The position numbers were made by a program, and so were the translations under genes. Shown here piece after piece: positions 1 through 8,896 of a stretch of DNA of 64,000 bases (position 1 is its first letter; each line of letters begins with the position of its first letter). The notes beneath the pieces were generated by a model. It did no database searches. It was given only the letters and a program-made list of their open reading frames with translations, and was not told where the DNA came from. The stretch covers positions 868,001 through 932,000 of the forward strand of contig JARVLF010000016.1 in NCBI GenBank assembly GCA_030849465.1, read 5' to 3'. This stretch comes from Moesziomyces globuligerus (Eukaryota > Basidiomycota > Ustilaginomycetes > Ustilaginales > Ustilaginaceae).

Positions 1-2910
1 GGAGCGAAAGATCGGCGTGATGTTGTCGTGGCAGAGACGCGGCACGTCGGTTCCGAGCGCTCTGGCGATGAGCTCGATCATCTTGGTGCCCACCTCAGCC
101 GCACCAGGGCCGGAGCAGATCATAGAGATGAGGTGCGGCAGCGTGTACTCCTTCGTAAGGTTGAAGAACGTGGCCTGGTTCATCTTGATGAGGCTCAAGA
201 AACTGGTCCACAAGTCTGGCATCGAAATGAAGCGCTCGACGATGGACGTTGAGACCTTCTCGAAGTGCTTTGACACCAGCTGAAAGGTCGTACATCGCTG
301 TACAGCGGCGATCTGGACGATTTGCGTGTAGGCGCAGGCTTTGATGAAGGGGTTGAAGTGACCGAGATGGAGGACGAGCGTCAGCAAGCATGTCTCCTGA
401 CAGCATTCGACAGGCAATTCAAAGAGGCGGGCCATCCCGATCAGCGCGGTCTCGTGGCAAAGCGAGGCAGCAGGATCGCCAAGCACTTGCTCGTATATCT
501 GTGGGATCTGCCTGAACTGCGTCGCCCATGCTTCTTCGTCACCATCGTCGCGCTGCCGCAGCAGACGGCTTTGATAGGTCATAGCGAGCTCGTTGGCCGC
601 TAGACGCGTGCCCCTCGACGTTGACCGCAGAGAGCGCGTCACGACGTTGATCGTGGTCCTATCGCCCTGAAAAGGCAACTGTGCCGACAGGGGAGAGTGC
701 GCGATCCATCGGCGTAGGACATCGATGGTTCGGGCAGATATCGGTTTGGATGATTTGAGAGCAGCTTGGGTATCTCTCCAAAGTGCGGCCACCGCTTTTG
801 GATCGGTTCGCCCAGCTTTGGTGACGTGTTCGGAATCGTCGCCGTTTTCAACATGCTCGATGTGTAAGTTTTCGCAGGAGCAGTCACCTAGCTCGCGTCC
901 GTTCTCCTGGAGCGACGTCTTGTTTGCAGCGTCCGTCTCCGCTCGGCATGATCGCAGGATGAGTTTGCGTCGCGCCAGTTCTGCTCCTTCACCACAATCT
1001 GCAAGCGTCGCACCGACAGGTAGCAGAGACTCCAAGGCCGCAAGGGCCGTTGCGGACGCAGTGCGGTCGCCAAGCTTTCGTCTCTTGGCGACCCGGGATC
1101 GCGGCTGGGTGCGGGCGACGTCTCCGTTCGCTGAAACAGATTCGGGGTTCATCGTCTCCCGCAGGATACGATGAAGCGCGCTCCATTGCTTCGAGACACG
1201 TCTTGGCTGAGGACGTGTCTGCTCGTCGCTCTCGGTAGTCGCGTTGTGCAGAAGCTCGCGCATCCGTGCATCGAGGTCGTTCAGCAGCTGGCGTTCGTAG
1301 CGGCAGGTGCCAGACGTCACGCTGAGGATGGTTGCCGAGAGGAAGCATCTGGTTGCAGAGGATCGCAGATCGTCCTCGTGCTGACCTAGAGGGCTTGTGC
1401 CCGTGCGGATTTGGTGGGTGAGGAGACCGAGGAACGGCTGCAACACTAGCGCTAGTCCTGCGCGACCAGGCTGGGGAATGTCCACTGCGCATGCAGAGAA
1501 GCAGTCCGCCAGTGCCTGCGTCGCCTGTGAGACCTCGAAGCGGTGCTTGTCCTCGATATCCTGGTTTGTGATGACATCCGCAAGGGCGGACATGTGTTCA
1601 GCGCCCACTTGTAGGATGCGCATCAAGCTGGACGGATAGCAGTCGGCGACAAACTTGACGTGGCGGGACAAGACAGCGTAAGCATGCGATGTCCAGGGCA
1701 TGTGTAGAGCCGGACAGGGGTGCCGTTGCTTGGCGTGCGTCCATCTGTGAAGCAGGAGCTCGACGAGTAACAGCATCGCGTGGTCTGCAACGTCGAGTAG
1801 GAAGGATGGGAACTTCTCTGCCAGACGAAGAGTGAGGTCGACAGAAGAGATGACGAGGGTGAGCGCTCGTTCCGCGATCACTGCCTCAGTTGCACGAGCG
1901 GCACGCTCCGCAGCAGAGGAGTCGGATTCGATGAACAAGGGGTAGGAGAAGGCGGCGTCCATTTGCAGGGAGGGAAGAGCAGACAAGCTCTTGCCGCTTG
2001 GCTTCGGTCGGTCCTTCCGGGAGCTCAGTCGAAAGGACGGGTCAGAGATTGCGGATCGGAAGAATGCAGCATATGGTTGCGAGCCCTCCGAGAATCGGCC
2101 AAGCCCGGCAGACGGAACGAGGTAGTCTGGAAGCTGGGCGCGTGGACTGAACGAGGTGTGGCCGGTGTGTGCCAGCGCATGGACGGAAGCTCGAAGAGAT
2201 TCGGCAAGGATGAGGCGGACGTTGTCATGCTGACCGACGGCCTCGATGGAGGTAGCAAGCAGGTGGTCGAGGCTATCCATGATGAGGCGGGAGAGATCGG
2301 AGCAATGATGCGCATAATCTGGACTGGTTACAGCCAACGATGAGCGGCTTGCTGTTTCCATGGAGGCGGCGGCACAGAGTAGACGCGGAGCTGCCCACAC
2401 GTCGAAGGTGGTATTGGACATGTCGAGAGTGACGGCACTGGATGAGGCTGAGGAGGAGGAAGGCTGAGATGTCGGTTCGAAGAGATGCTCGAGAAACTTG
2501 GGAGATGCTGTGAGAGTGCGTGAGAGGGTGTCGAGTGCCTGGCGGATGCCGATGCCAGCTGAGTCGGCCTGAGCATCCACATCTTGGAGGCTTGGCGGCG
2601 ATGAGTGTATGCGTGAAGTGAGGACACCGGAGATGAGAAGGCGATTGAGAGCATGTGCGATCGACTCCTCCGTGTGCGACCCGTCTCGAACTTCGGCAAT
2701 GGCGGTATCGGATCCAGAGCCGTCGTGCAGGTCCTGTGCGAGGTATTGCGAGGCAGCAGCCAGCGCCGATGAATGGTCGCCGTCGGTAAGACTATGGCGA
2801 CGATGGGTTGGTGCGGAAGCAGAAGCATCGTTGCGTTCATGGCTGCCGACCACTTTGCGGAGCAGGGCCTCGAGCGCGCCATTGGCAGGTGCGCGGGTCT
2901 GTGCCGGCAT
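1..2910 (-). CDS. ATR/Rad3/Mec1-family checkpoint kinase, N-terminal part (partial)
   Basis: Reading the minus strand from the ATG at 2908-2910 (MPAQTRAPANGALEALLRKV) gives 970 codons with no stop and no need for an intron up to the window edge, so the 3' part (FAT, kinase, FATC) lies outside. The N-terminal region is helical and leucine-rich, as in the HEAT-repeat solenoid of PIKKs. The last ~65 residues visible (motifs FFNLTKEYTLPHLIS, then a KMIELIARALG stretch and NITPIF) match the UME (UVSB/Mei-41/ESR-1) domain of ATR-type kinases. Such kinases act in the nucleus with an ATRIP partner on RPA-coated DNA and signal replication stress. An in-frame TGA lies at about 3031-3033 and no other ATG intervenes, which supports this start. 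It is divergent from MZT1, with 526 bp between the two ATGs. Family call is firm; the ATR rather than TOR/ATM assignment rests on the UME-like segment. Confidence 0.82.
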   Translation of the reverse strand, partial: MPAQTRAPANGALEALLRKVVGSHERNDASASAPTHRRHSLTDGDHSSALAAASQYLAQDLHDGSGSDTAIAEVRDGSHTEESIAHALNRLLISGVLTSRIHSSPPSLQDVDAQADSAGIGIRQALDTLSRTLTASPKFLEHLFEPTSQPSSSSASSSAVTLDMSNTTFDVWAAPRLLCAAASMETASRSSLAVTSPDYAHHCSDLSRLIMDSLDHLLATSIEAVGQHDNVRLILAESLRASVHALAHTGHTSFSPRAQLPDYLVPSAGLGRFSEGSQPYAAFFRSAISDPSFRLSSRKDRPKPSGKSLSALPSLQMDAAFSYPLFIESDSSAAERAARATEAVIAERALTLVISSVDLTLRLAEKFPSFLLDVADHAMLLLVELLLHRWTHAKQRHPCPALHMPWTSHAYAVLSRHVKFVADCYPSSLMRILQVGAEHMSALADVITNQDIEDKHRFEVSQATQALADCFSACAVDIPQPGRAGLALVLQPFLGLLTHQIRTGTSPLGQHEDDLRSSATRCFLSATILSVTSGTCRYERQLLNDLDARMRELLHNATTESDEQTRPQPRRVSKQWSALHRILRETMNPESVSANGDVARTQPRSRVAKRRKLGDRTASATALAALESLLPVGATLADCGEGAELARRKLILRSCRAETDAANKTSLQENGRELGDCSCENLHIEHVENGDDSEHVTKAGRTDPKAVAALWRDTQAALKSSKPISARTIDVLRRWIAHSPLSAQLPFQGDRTTINVVTRSLRSTSRGTRLAANELAMTYQSRLLRQRDDGDEEAWATQFRQIPQIYEQVLGDPAASLCHETALIGMARLFELPVECCQETCLLTLVLHLGHFNPFIKACAYTQIVQIAAVQRCTTFQLVSKHFEKVSTSIVERFISMPDLWTSFLSLIKMNQATFFNLTKEYTLPHLISMICSGPGAAEVGTKMIELIARALGTDVPRLCHDNITPIFRS

Positions 2911-3436
2911 ACCGGGCGAAACGCAACGCTGAGCCAGCGATAAGGACGGCTCGGCCTGGTCGATCGATGGGAGTCGAGAGGGAGGAGTGGAGGAAAGCGA
3001 AGAGTGCACTCTTCTCCGCTGCACGCCGCCTCATGTGATTGCCGGCTTTGAGCATAAGATCGTCTCCGCTGCTCGCCTCAAGAAGTGCTGAGTCGCATCT
3101 CGAGAGCGCGGCCACTTCCGCTCCACAACGCTGCTGTGCGCAGCCGCAACAGCCGGACTCGCGCTGATGAGCTTCTTTTTTTCTTTTCCGACGCTCTGCG
3201 ACGCTCTGCGACGCTCTGCGGCTGGCGACCTGACGCGTTGTCCGAGACGCGTAAAGTGCCAGAACGACACATCAGACCCTGCGATGGATCCGCGGTCGAG
3301 TCGCAGCTGCAGCCGAATGACCGCGTCTTGAGAAATACGTCGCAAGAAGCCGTCGTCTTGCCCTTCATCCCTCATCGCCACACCAGCAACTGCACACGTC
3401 GCGCACGACGGTAGCGGACGGGACGCATCATTCAAC
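2911..3436. promoter_or_regulatory. Shared divergent promoter of the ATR-like and MZT1 genes
   Basis: These 526 bp separate two divergent start codons and must hold both promoters. A 10-bp unit (gacgctctgc) is repeated three times at 3190-3219. I see no clear TATA box or coding sequence. Confidence 0.5.
3190..3219. repeat. Three tandem copies of a 10-bp unit
   Basis: The unit gacgctctgc is present three times head to tail in the ATR/MZT1 divergent promoter, directly after a T-rich run. Confidence 0.9.
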
Positions 3437-3849
3437 ATGGAGGACCAACGCGGCGCCGCAAGCCAGGAGACCATGGACAGTGAGTTGCTTGCACTCTACG
3501 ATATTCTGACAGGTGGTGAATCTCGCCTAACTGCCTTGCTTTGCACGTCTCAGTCATGCATGATCTCTCCCAGCTGCTCAACACCGGGCTCTCACGCGAG
3601 CAGCTCAAGGCATGCATGGAGCTGATCGAAAGCGGCGTGAACGCGGAAGCTGTTGCGGTAAGTCGATTGAATCGACCCCCCCCCCCCCCCGGTCGATCGC
3701 ACCAAGAAGTCTGAGCCATCAACCTGACATCACTCTTCTCATCATTGCGTCGCGGATACGAACCGTCATTTGCTCGCGTCCTCGTTGCTTTCCATTGTCA
3801 CCTCAAGGCCATCGTCGAGAGCCTTCGCAAGGAAGCCGCGAAGCGCTGA
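3437..3849 (+). CDS. MZT1: Mitotic-spindle organizing protein 1 (MOZART1 / Mzt1), three exons
   Basis: Spliced exons 3437-3479, 3554-3657 and 3808-3849 encode a 62-residue protein. Introns are GTGAGT...CAG (74 nt) and GTAAGT...AAG (150 nt). The joined product reads ETMDIMHDLSQLLNTGLS, then REQLKACMELIESGVNAEAV and AAIVESLRKEAAKR, which is the complete MOZART1 fold at its usual size. The family binds the N-terminal parts of gamma-tubulin complex proteins and recruits gamma-TuSC/TuRC to microtubule-organizing centres such as the spindle pole body. Both junctions restore conserved residues, so the gene model is well supported although no single exon is long enough to be noticed alone. Intron 2 contains an uninterrupted 15-C run at about 3676-3690, bracketed by a short inverted repeat (gattgaatcga / ggtcgatc). 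Confidence 0.92.
3676..3690. repeat. Poly-C tract inside MZT1 intron 2
   Basis: Fifteen consecutive C residues follow tcga and precede ggtcgatc. Homopolymers of this length in G/C are uncommon and prone to sequencing error; the length here should be treated as approximate. Confidence 0.9.
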
Positions 3850-5444
3850 AAGGGTGCGGTTTCCGCATCATCAAGAGCCGTTGACATTGCAGCGGAAGAA
3901 CGCCGGACGTCTGAAGAACGCCGGCCATCTGGCGATCCTGGTGATCCGGTCGGCCAAAACAAGTCACAGAGAGCATGCGAGCGGTAGCCAACCAGCATGC
4001 GATGGCTCTAAAGCTCTCGCGATGACATGCCTCGATTGCATGGCCCAGCATCTGAACCGCAAGACACGTTCATCAGGTGCGGCCGAACGCCGATCAGCGC
4101 GCGTTCGCCTAGTCTCGCTGGAGGTCCTTGAGTATGCCCGATCCGACCTAGGTCCACTTCGACGAATCGGCAGGTGTGCGCCGAAAGAGCGACGCCGAAC
4201 AAGGGTGGGCTTGGCTGCGGTTTGGCTGTGCGGCTTGCCTCAGCGCGGCAAAGGCTGGGCGCGGCCGGGCCAAGCGTCGAGTGCCCCTGAGTGGACCGCG
4301 TGGAAGTTCAACGGCTGGTCCGCCTCAAAACATGAGCCTTTCGACAAAATCAAATTGGCAGCGAAAAATGGCAGAAGCTCTCCTCCACTCCTGTTCCGAG
4401 CGGAGCGTGTGGATCTGCAACGTGTGGGGGCGACAGGGGTGCCACACCGCGAAAGCAGCAAGCGAGGCTGTCAACACGAAAAACACAGGCAAAGCAACAC
4501 GGCCTCCTGCTGCTGCTGCTGCACGCTTCCCTTTCAGGCAGGTTGGGTCCACTGCACCGCCTGCAGGCCACACAGGGGCAGGAGGCCTCGTGCTCGTTCT
4601 TGGCCGCGCCTCGCCGTCTTGCCAAGATCGACCGAGCTTTGCTTAGCGTGCTAGCCAGCGCCCATCCATCGATGCTGATCACATGCATGGCAGAAGCAGC
4701 AGCAGCAGCAGCAGCAACGGAATCAGGATCGGATCGTCGAGCTGAAGTCCGGAACGTCATAACGGCGGCCAAAGTGGCGCGGTTAAAGCCACTGCGCGCG
4801 GCCACCTGCTCGTGTGATGTTTGAGAGACTGCTGCTCGGAATCGGAAGTGCCGCGTGCAAAGGCGATGATTGTTGGGGAAAGCCGTCTCGTGAGCAAGTG
4901 AGCGAGCAGGTTTGGCGTAATGACGGCTTCTTGCACCGCCCGAGTCGCAGAGGTGTAGGATCGCCCAGATGCAAGCCATGCAAGAGTGTCGCTCCGACGC
5001 AAGCATGAAGCGCCGGTGCTTTTCCACTTGAACCCTTTTTGGCTCATCCAACGCCAAGCTTGCTCTCGACCACCTCATCCCTCACGCTCGGAAGGGCCGA
5101 CCCCTCGACCTTGCCTCGCAGCCCTCATCTCTCGAGTCGACCAGCCACTGCTTCCCACGTTCTTTCCAATCCCCCTCCTCGAAGCCTGATCGCGACATCC
5201 AGCCTAACTGGACAGAGCATCGACTGCTTCGGTCTCCAGCATCGCTCCCAGCCGACCCTCGCCGACGGGTCCAGCCCGAACTCGCGATCGATACGCTCTA
5301 CGACACCATGCAGCAACGGTATTAGACCTCTGGCGACGTTTGTGACGATCCATCCCCACTGCCACCGCGGCACCCACCAACCTCCTTGCAAAGGCCTGGG
5401 AACGGCATCGCCTCTTCGAACTGGAGAGCTTTTTGTCCACCATC
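3850..5444. other. Intergenic region and long leader upstream of the MARVEL-like gene
   Basis: About 1.6 kb with no supportable gene. It holds a CTG run at about 4507-4521 and a CAG-type run at about 4691-4717, and becomes markedly pyrimidine-rich from about 5040 to the next ATG, which fits a transcribed leader. The open frames over this stretch show no family resemblance. Confidence 0.5.
4691..4717. repeat. CAG trinucleotide microsatellite
   Basis: A cagaag unit followed by seven cag/agc units lies in the noncoding stretch between MZT1 and the MARVEL-like gene. Confidence 0.85.
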
Positions 5445-7283
5445 ATGCATCACTACGACCATGGCGCCCAGGGCCGCAGCTCCTACCCATCATATCCTCC
5501 CGTCGCACCCTCTTCCCCACGCTACCACGCGCAGCAGAGCCACAGCGGTGCAAGGCGCTACAGCGGCGAGAGCAGTCGACCGCCATCGCAGGCCGGCAGC
5601 TCGCGGCCGCCTTATGGTCAGCCACCACGCAGTCCGCTCTCCTCTCTTCCACCACACGGCCGCGAGGGATCGGATGAATACGAGGAGAGAGATCTCGGCG
5701 AGATCGCAGCCGCAAACCAAGCGGCTCAGGAACGGCGATGGGGACCTCACGCCGCTCTATCCGAAGCGCCTGGCCGCTTCGATGGCTATCACGACCCGCG
5801 CCACGATGACCGCCATGCCTCTATGCCCGTCATGCCAGCTTACGAGCACGTCCACTACGATGGCGGCTTCTACATGGAGCCACCTGGGCTCTATGAGCCA
5901 ACGCCTCATTACCAGCCGGGACCGCCCTCGATAGCCTCGAGCCACACGCTCGGCGGTCGATCGCGCCAGAGCTTGCCCGTCTACGCCTCGCCACTCATGG
6001 CGCCCTCGGCATCCTCGCCAGCTTCAGAGCCACCCAACATGTTCAACGTCACCGCCGCACACCACACGCCTGGCGGCCGCCCGCGCGGCTACGATGATCC
6101 ATCACCACACGGGCCCCGAATCGGAGACCCATTGCCTGGCTTTCCCAACTGGTCGCACACCTGGTATGGAGGGCATCTATCCGCCGATGGACACGCCTAT
6201 ACCATGGTGCCCCCAGGCTCGGGCCAGAGCGGCTGGGAGAGCGAGACGCTCAGCCGGCACGGACGCCCAGGATTCCCGGGCCCCGCAGGGCCCTATGGCC
6301 CGTATCCGTACGGCCGCACCGCGACGCACGACTACGTCAAGGAAGAACGCATCCGCATGCTGGAGAAAGAGTTTGGACCCAAAGTGACCCGTAAGGGCAA
6401 GGCGAAAGGGGCTCAGGACGATGACGACGATGAAAGCGACGACGGGGAGTCTGAGGTGGTACCCCTTGGTGGGGTCGACGCCACAGGACGGCTCGTGCTG
6501 CCGCGACGCAAGACGCGCATTACGACGCGCGTGCTACAGTGCCTCGTCTCGCTCGTCGCGGCCGCGTGCGGCATTGGCGGATTCCTGGCGATCCACCCGC
6601 AGGAGAAGGCGCCGCCGTCCGGGACCATGCCCTCGTTTGTCCTGTACGGTGTCTCGGCCGTGTCGACGATCGTCTGCCTGTGGCTCTTCGCCTTCAAACC
6701 GTGCTGTCGGTCCAGCCGCGACGCTGGCTCGGCCGGACCCATGGCGGGAGGTGGGGCTAACGGCATGGTGATCCCGATCATGACTGGTGGAGCAGGCGGT
6801 AAACCCGGCAAAGGCGGCATGTTCAAGAGCAAGAAGGCGATGCAGCCTCAGGGCACCACGGTCAATCTGATTGTCGACCCGAGCCTCCTCGGTCAGCGCG
6901 CCGGCGACAGCGATTCCGAGACCGACGAGGACGAGACGCTGCCCGGCGAGGAGCGGCGGCGCAAGAAGCGCCGCAGCAAGAAGCGTCAGAAGCTCGGCAT
7001 GCTCGGCAACATGAAGCTCCAGGCGCGCTGGCGGGTCGCCCGCACGAGCCTGAAGTGGGACTGTGCTTGGGACGTGCTGCTCTGTCTGCTATGGGCGGCG
7101 GCGGCGGTCATGGCGCTCGGCGTGGGCAAGAAGTGCCCATCGGGCTCAGCCGAGGGTTGGTGCAATCTGTACAACGGCGCGATCGCCAGCTCCATCGTCG
7201 CCACGCTTCTCCATCTCGTCGCCATCTACTGCGATGTCGTCGGCCTGCGCGCCTCGCAAGCGCCCCCTAAAGCGCGCGTCTAA
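5445..7283 (+). CDS. MARVEL-like four-transmembrane protein with long disordered N-terminus
   Basis: A single 612-codon exon starting at ATG 5445 (MHHYDHGAQ, context ccaccatcATG; the frame is open a few codons upstream but lacks an ATG). Residues 1-280 are rich in Pro, Ser, His and Tyr and look disordered. Four hydrophobic segments lie at about 362-383, 395-417, 540-560 and 575-600, with TM1-TM2 and TM3-TM4 paired and a basic/acidic cytoplasmic loop (acidic DSDSETDEDE followed by KKRRSKKRQK) between the pairs. This layout resembles fungal MARVEL-domain membrane proteins, which sit in the plasma membrane or eisosome-like patches, but the sequence identity is not strong enough for a specific name. 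It could equally be described as a conserved fungal tetraspan protein of unknown function. Confidence 0.75.
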   Translation: MHHYDHGAQGRSSYPSYPPVAPSSPRYHAQQSHSGARRYSGESSRPPSQAGSSRPPYGQPPRSPLSSLPPHGREGSDEYEERDLGEIAAANQAAQERRWGPHAALSEAPGRFDGYHDPRHDDRHASMPVMPAYEHVHYDGGFYMEPPGLYEPTPHYQPGPPSIASSHTLGGRSRQSLPVYASPLMAPSASSPASEPPNMFNVTAAHHTPGGRPRGYDDPSPHGPRIGDPLPGFPNWSHTWYGGHLSADGHAYTMVPPGSGQSGWESETLSRHGRPGFPGPAGPYGPYPYGRTATHDYVKEERIRMLEKEFGPKVTRKGKAKGAQDDDDDESDDGESEVVPLGGVDATGRLVLPRRKTRITTRVLQCLVSLVAAACGIGGFLAIHPQEKAPPSGTMPSFVLYGVSAVSTIVCLWLFAFKPCCRSSRDAGSAGPMAGGGANGMVIPIMTGGAGGKPGKGGMFKSKKAMQPQGTTVNLIVDPSLLGQRAGDSDSETDEDETLPGEERRRKKRRSKKRQKLGMLGNMKLQARWRVARTSLKWDCAWDVLLCLLWAAAAVMALGVGKKCPSGSAEGWCNLYNGAIASSIVATLLHLVAIYCDVVGLRASQAPPKARV

Positions 7284-7463
7284 CCCTTTCCTCTTTCGTA
7301 CTCACTCAAGCATGGATCCGGCACTTCCAGTACATTCGCATCGCACACGTGATCCCTCCAGACCTGCACTGCACTATACATCGGGTCGCCGCATAGCATT
7401 CTAGAACAATTTGGTTTCGTTCTGCCTCTTTTTCTGGCTGCCCGGGGTCGTTGGCAGCGATAT

Positions 7464-8590
7464 TCAGACGTCACCTAGGCCTGAACCGCTAGCGGCGAGT
7501 TTGTCGATGGCGACTTCGTGGTCTAGGCCCATGCTTGCAAAGAAGTTGCGGAGGCCAGCAGGATCTGCGCCTCCCAGATCGACCTGGGATTTGGACTGAT
7601 CCGTCTGGGCCTCGATTCCTGTGCCGTCTGTGGCGAGGTGGGAGTAAGAGGCGAGGAGGGCTTTTGCGGCTGGGAAGATGCCGGCACAGGGGAAGATGGC
7701 GATCTTGAAGCCGAGGTTCTTGACCTCCTGGACTGTCCAGAGGGGAGATTTGCCACCGGTGACGCAGTTTGCGAGGAGGGGCCAGTCGGGGAACCGGGCG
7801 GTGGTTTGGTGGACTTGATCGTTGGAACGGATGCCTTCTAGGAATCCGATATCGGCTCCCGCAGCGCGAGCGATCGCAAGACGTTCAAGCGCTTCATCCA
7901 TACCCACCACAGCCAGAGCATCAGTACGAGCGATGAGAAGGATGCGATCTTCAGCAGCACACGGAAGAGAATCGCGCGCGTGTACAGCCGCCTTGATCCG
8001 AGCAAGGAAGTCGGCGCGCGAAACAATCTGCTTCGAATCCAGATGGCCGCATCGCTTCGACTGCACCTGATCCTCGATATGCAGCGCCGCAATCCCAGCC
8101 CGATGATACTCCTGCACAGTCCTAGCCTACATACCCCAGAAGAGACAACGTGTCATAGGAGTGAGTCGTGAACCATTATCATCGGGCAAGGGGGGTTGGA
8201 GGGAAGACTTACCACTTGGGGAGCGCCACCGAACCCAGTGTCGGCGTCGGCGATGACGGGCGTCATCATGGACGCATCCGCCGTGATCGACACGCCCGCC
8301 GCCCCGACCATATCCGACATTCCGAGGAAGCCGAGATCAGCCCGCGCGAGCCGCGAGGCCGACGTTCCCGCTCCCGTCTGGTACAGCGCCTTGTGTCCCG
8401 CCGCCAGAGCCATGCGTGCGCTGATGCCATCAAAGACACCGGGCGCAACAACGATGTCTTGCTCCCGCATCAGCTGCCGCAGCCGCGCCGCAGGCGTGCG
8501 CACCTGTGAAGCTGAAGTGTCCGTCATATCGGTCAGGGTGTGATGGTGGTGTAGTGAGGCAAGGTCGACACTTGAAGATGCTGCGTCCAT
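7464..8590 (-). CDS. Isocitrate lyase / PEP mutase superfamily enzyme (two exons)
   Basis: Exon 1 is 8213-8590 and exon 2 is 7464-8126, joined across an 86-nt intron with GTAAGT and TAG borders; the product is 346 residues. Visible motifs are VAPGVFDGISARMA near the N-terminus, DADTGFGG (about 115-122), HIEDQ then KRCGH (about 150-154) and IARTDA. The KRCGH loop carries the catalytic cysteine typical of the lyase branch (2-methylisocitrate lyase, dimethylmalate lyase, oxaloacetate hydrolase) rather than of true PEP mutases. The enzyme therefore probably cleaves or hydrolyses a C-C bond in a small 2-hydroxy-dicarboxylate with Mg2+; the substrate cannot be read from sequence. No peroxisomal C-terminal signal is seen (ends GLGDV). 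The splice junction restores the conserved ARTVQEYHRAGIAALHIEDQ stretch. It shares a 306-bp divergent promoter with the UreF gene. Confidence 0.85.
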
Positions 8591-8896
8591 GTACGACTGC
8601 TCGGTAGAACTCAGCTGGCGGCTATACTTTTCGGGTATTTGTCCCTTTCACCTCCACAACTTGCGAAAAGTCACCGAAATCACCGCCGGTCCAAGAGAAA
8701 GGACGCAGGAAATCGAGGCCGTAAAATCACCATGCAGGTCCATCGGGTGGTTGATGGATCGGGCGATATGCTTTCTTCCAGGGTCCACGCCGTTGGGACT
8801 GCGATTTGAAGCTGATCCGAGCACTGTCGCTACCACTTCCTCCCTCATCCACCCCTCTTCGATCGCTGATCAGCACCTGCACGTTTCGGACCGACC
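8591..8896. promoter_or_regulatory. Divergent promoter between the lyase-family gene and UreF
   Basis: Only 306 bp separate the two start codons, so the genes may be co-regulated. No motif stands out to me beyond pyrimidine-rich stretches close to the UreF ATG. Confidence 0.45.

Noticed and set aside
2328..2882. 184-codon minus-strand frame in the ATR region
   Set aside because: Out of frame with the 970-codon open frame that carries the recognisable PIKK sequence.
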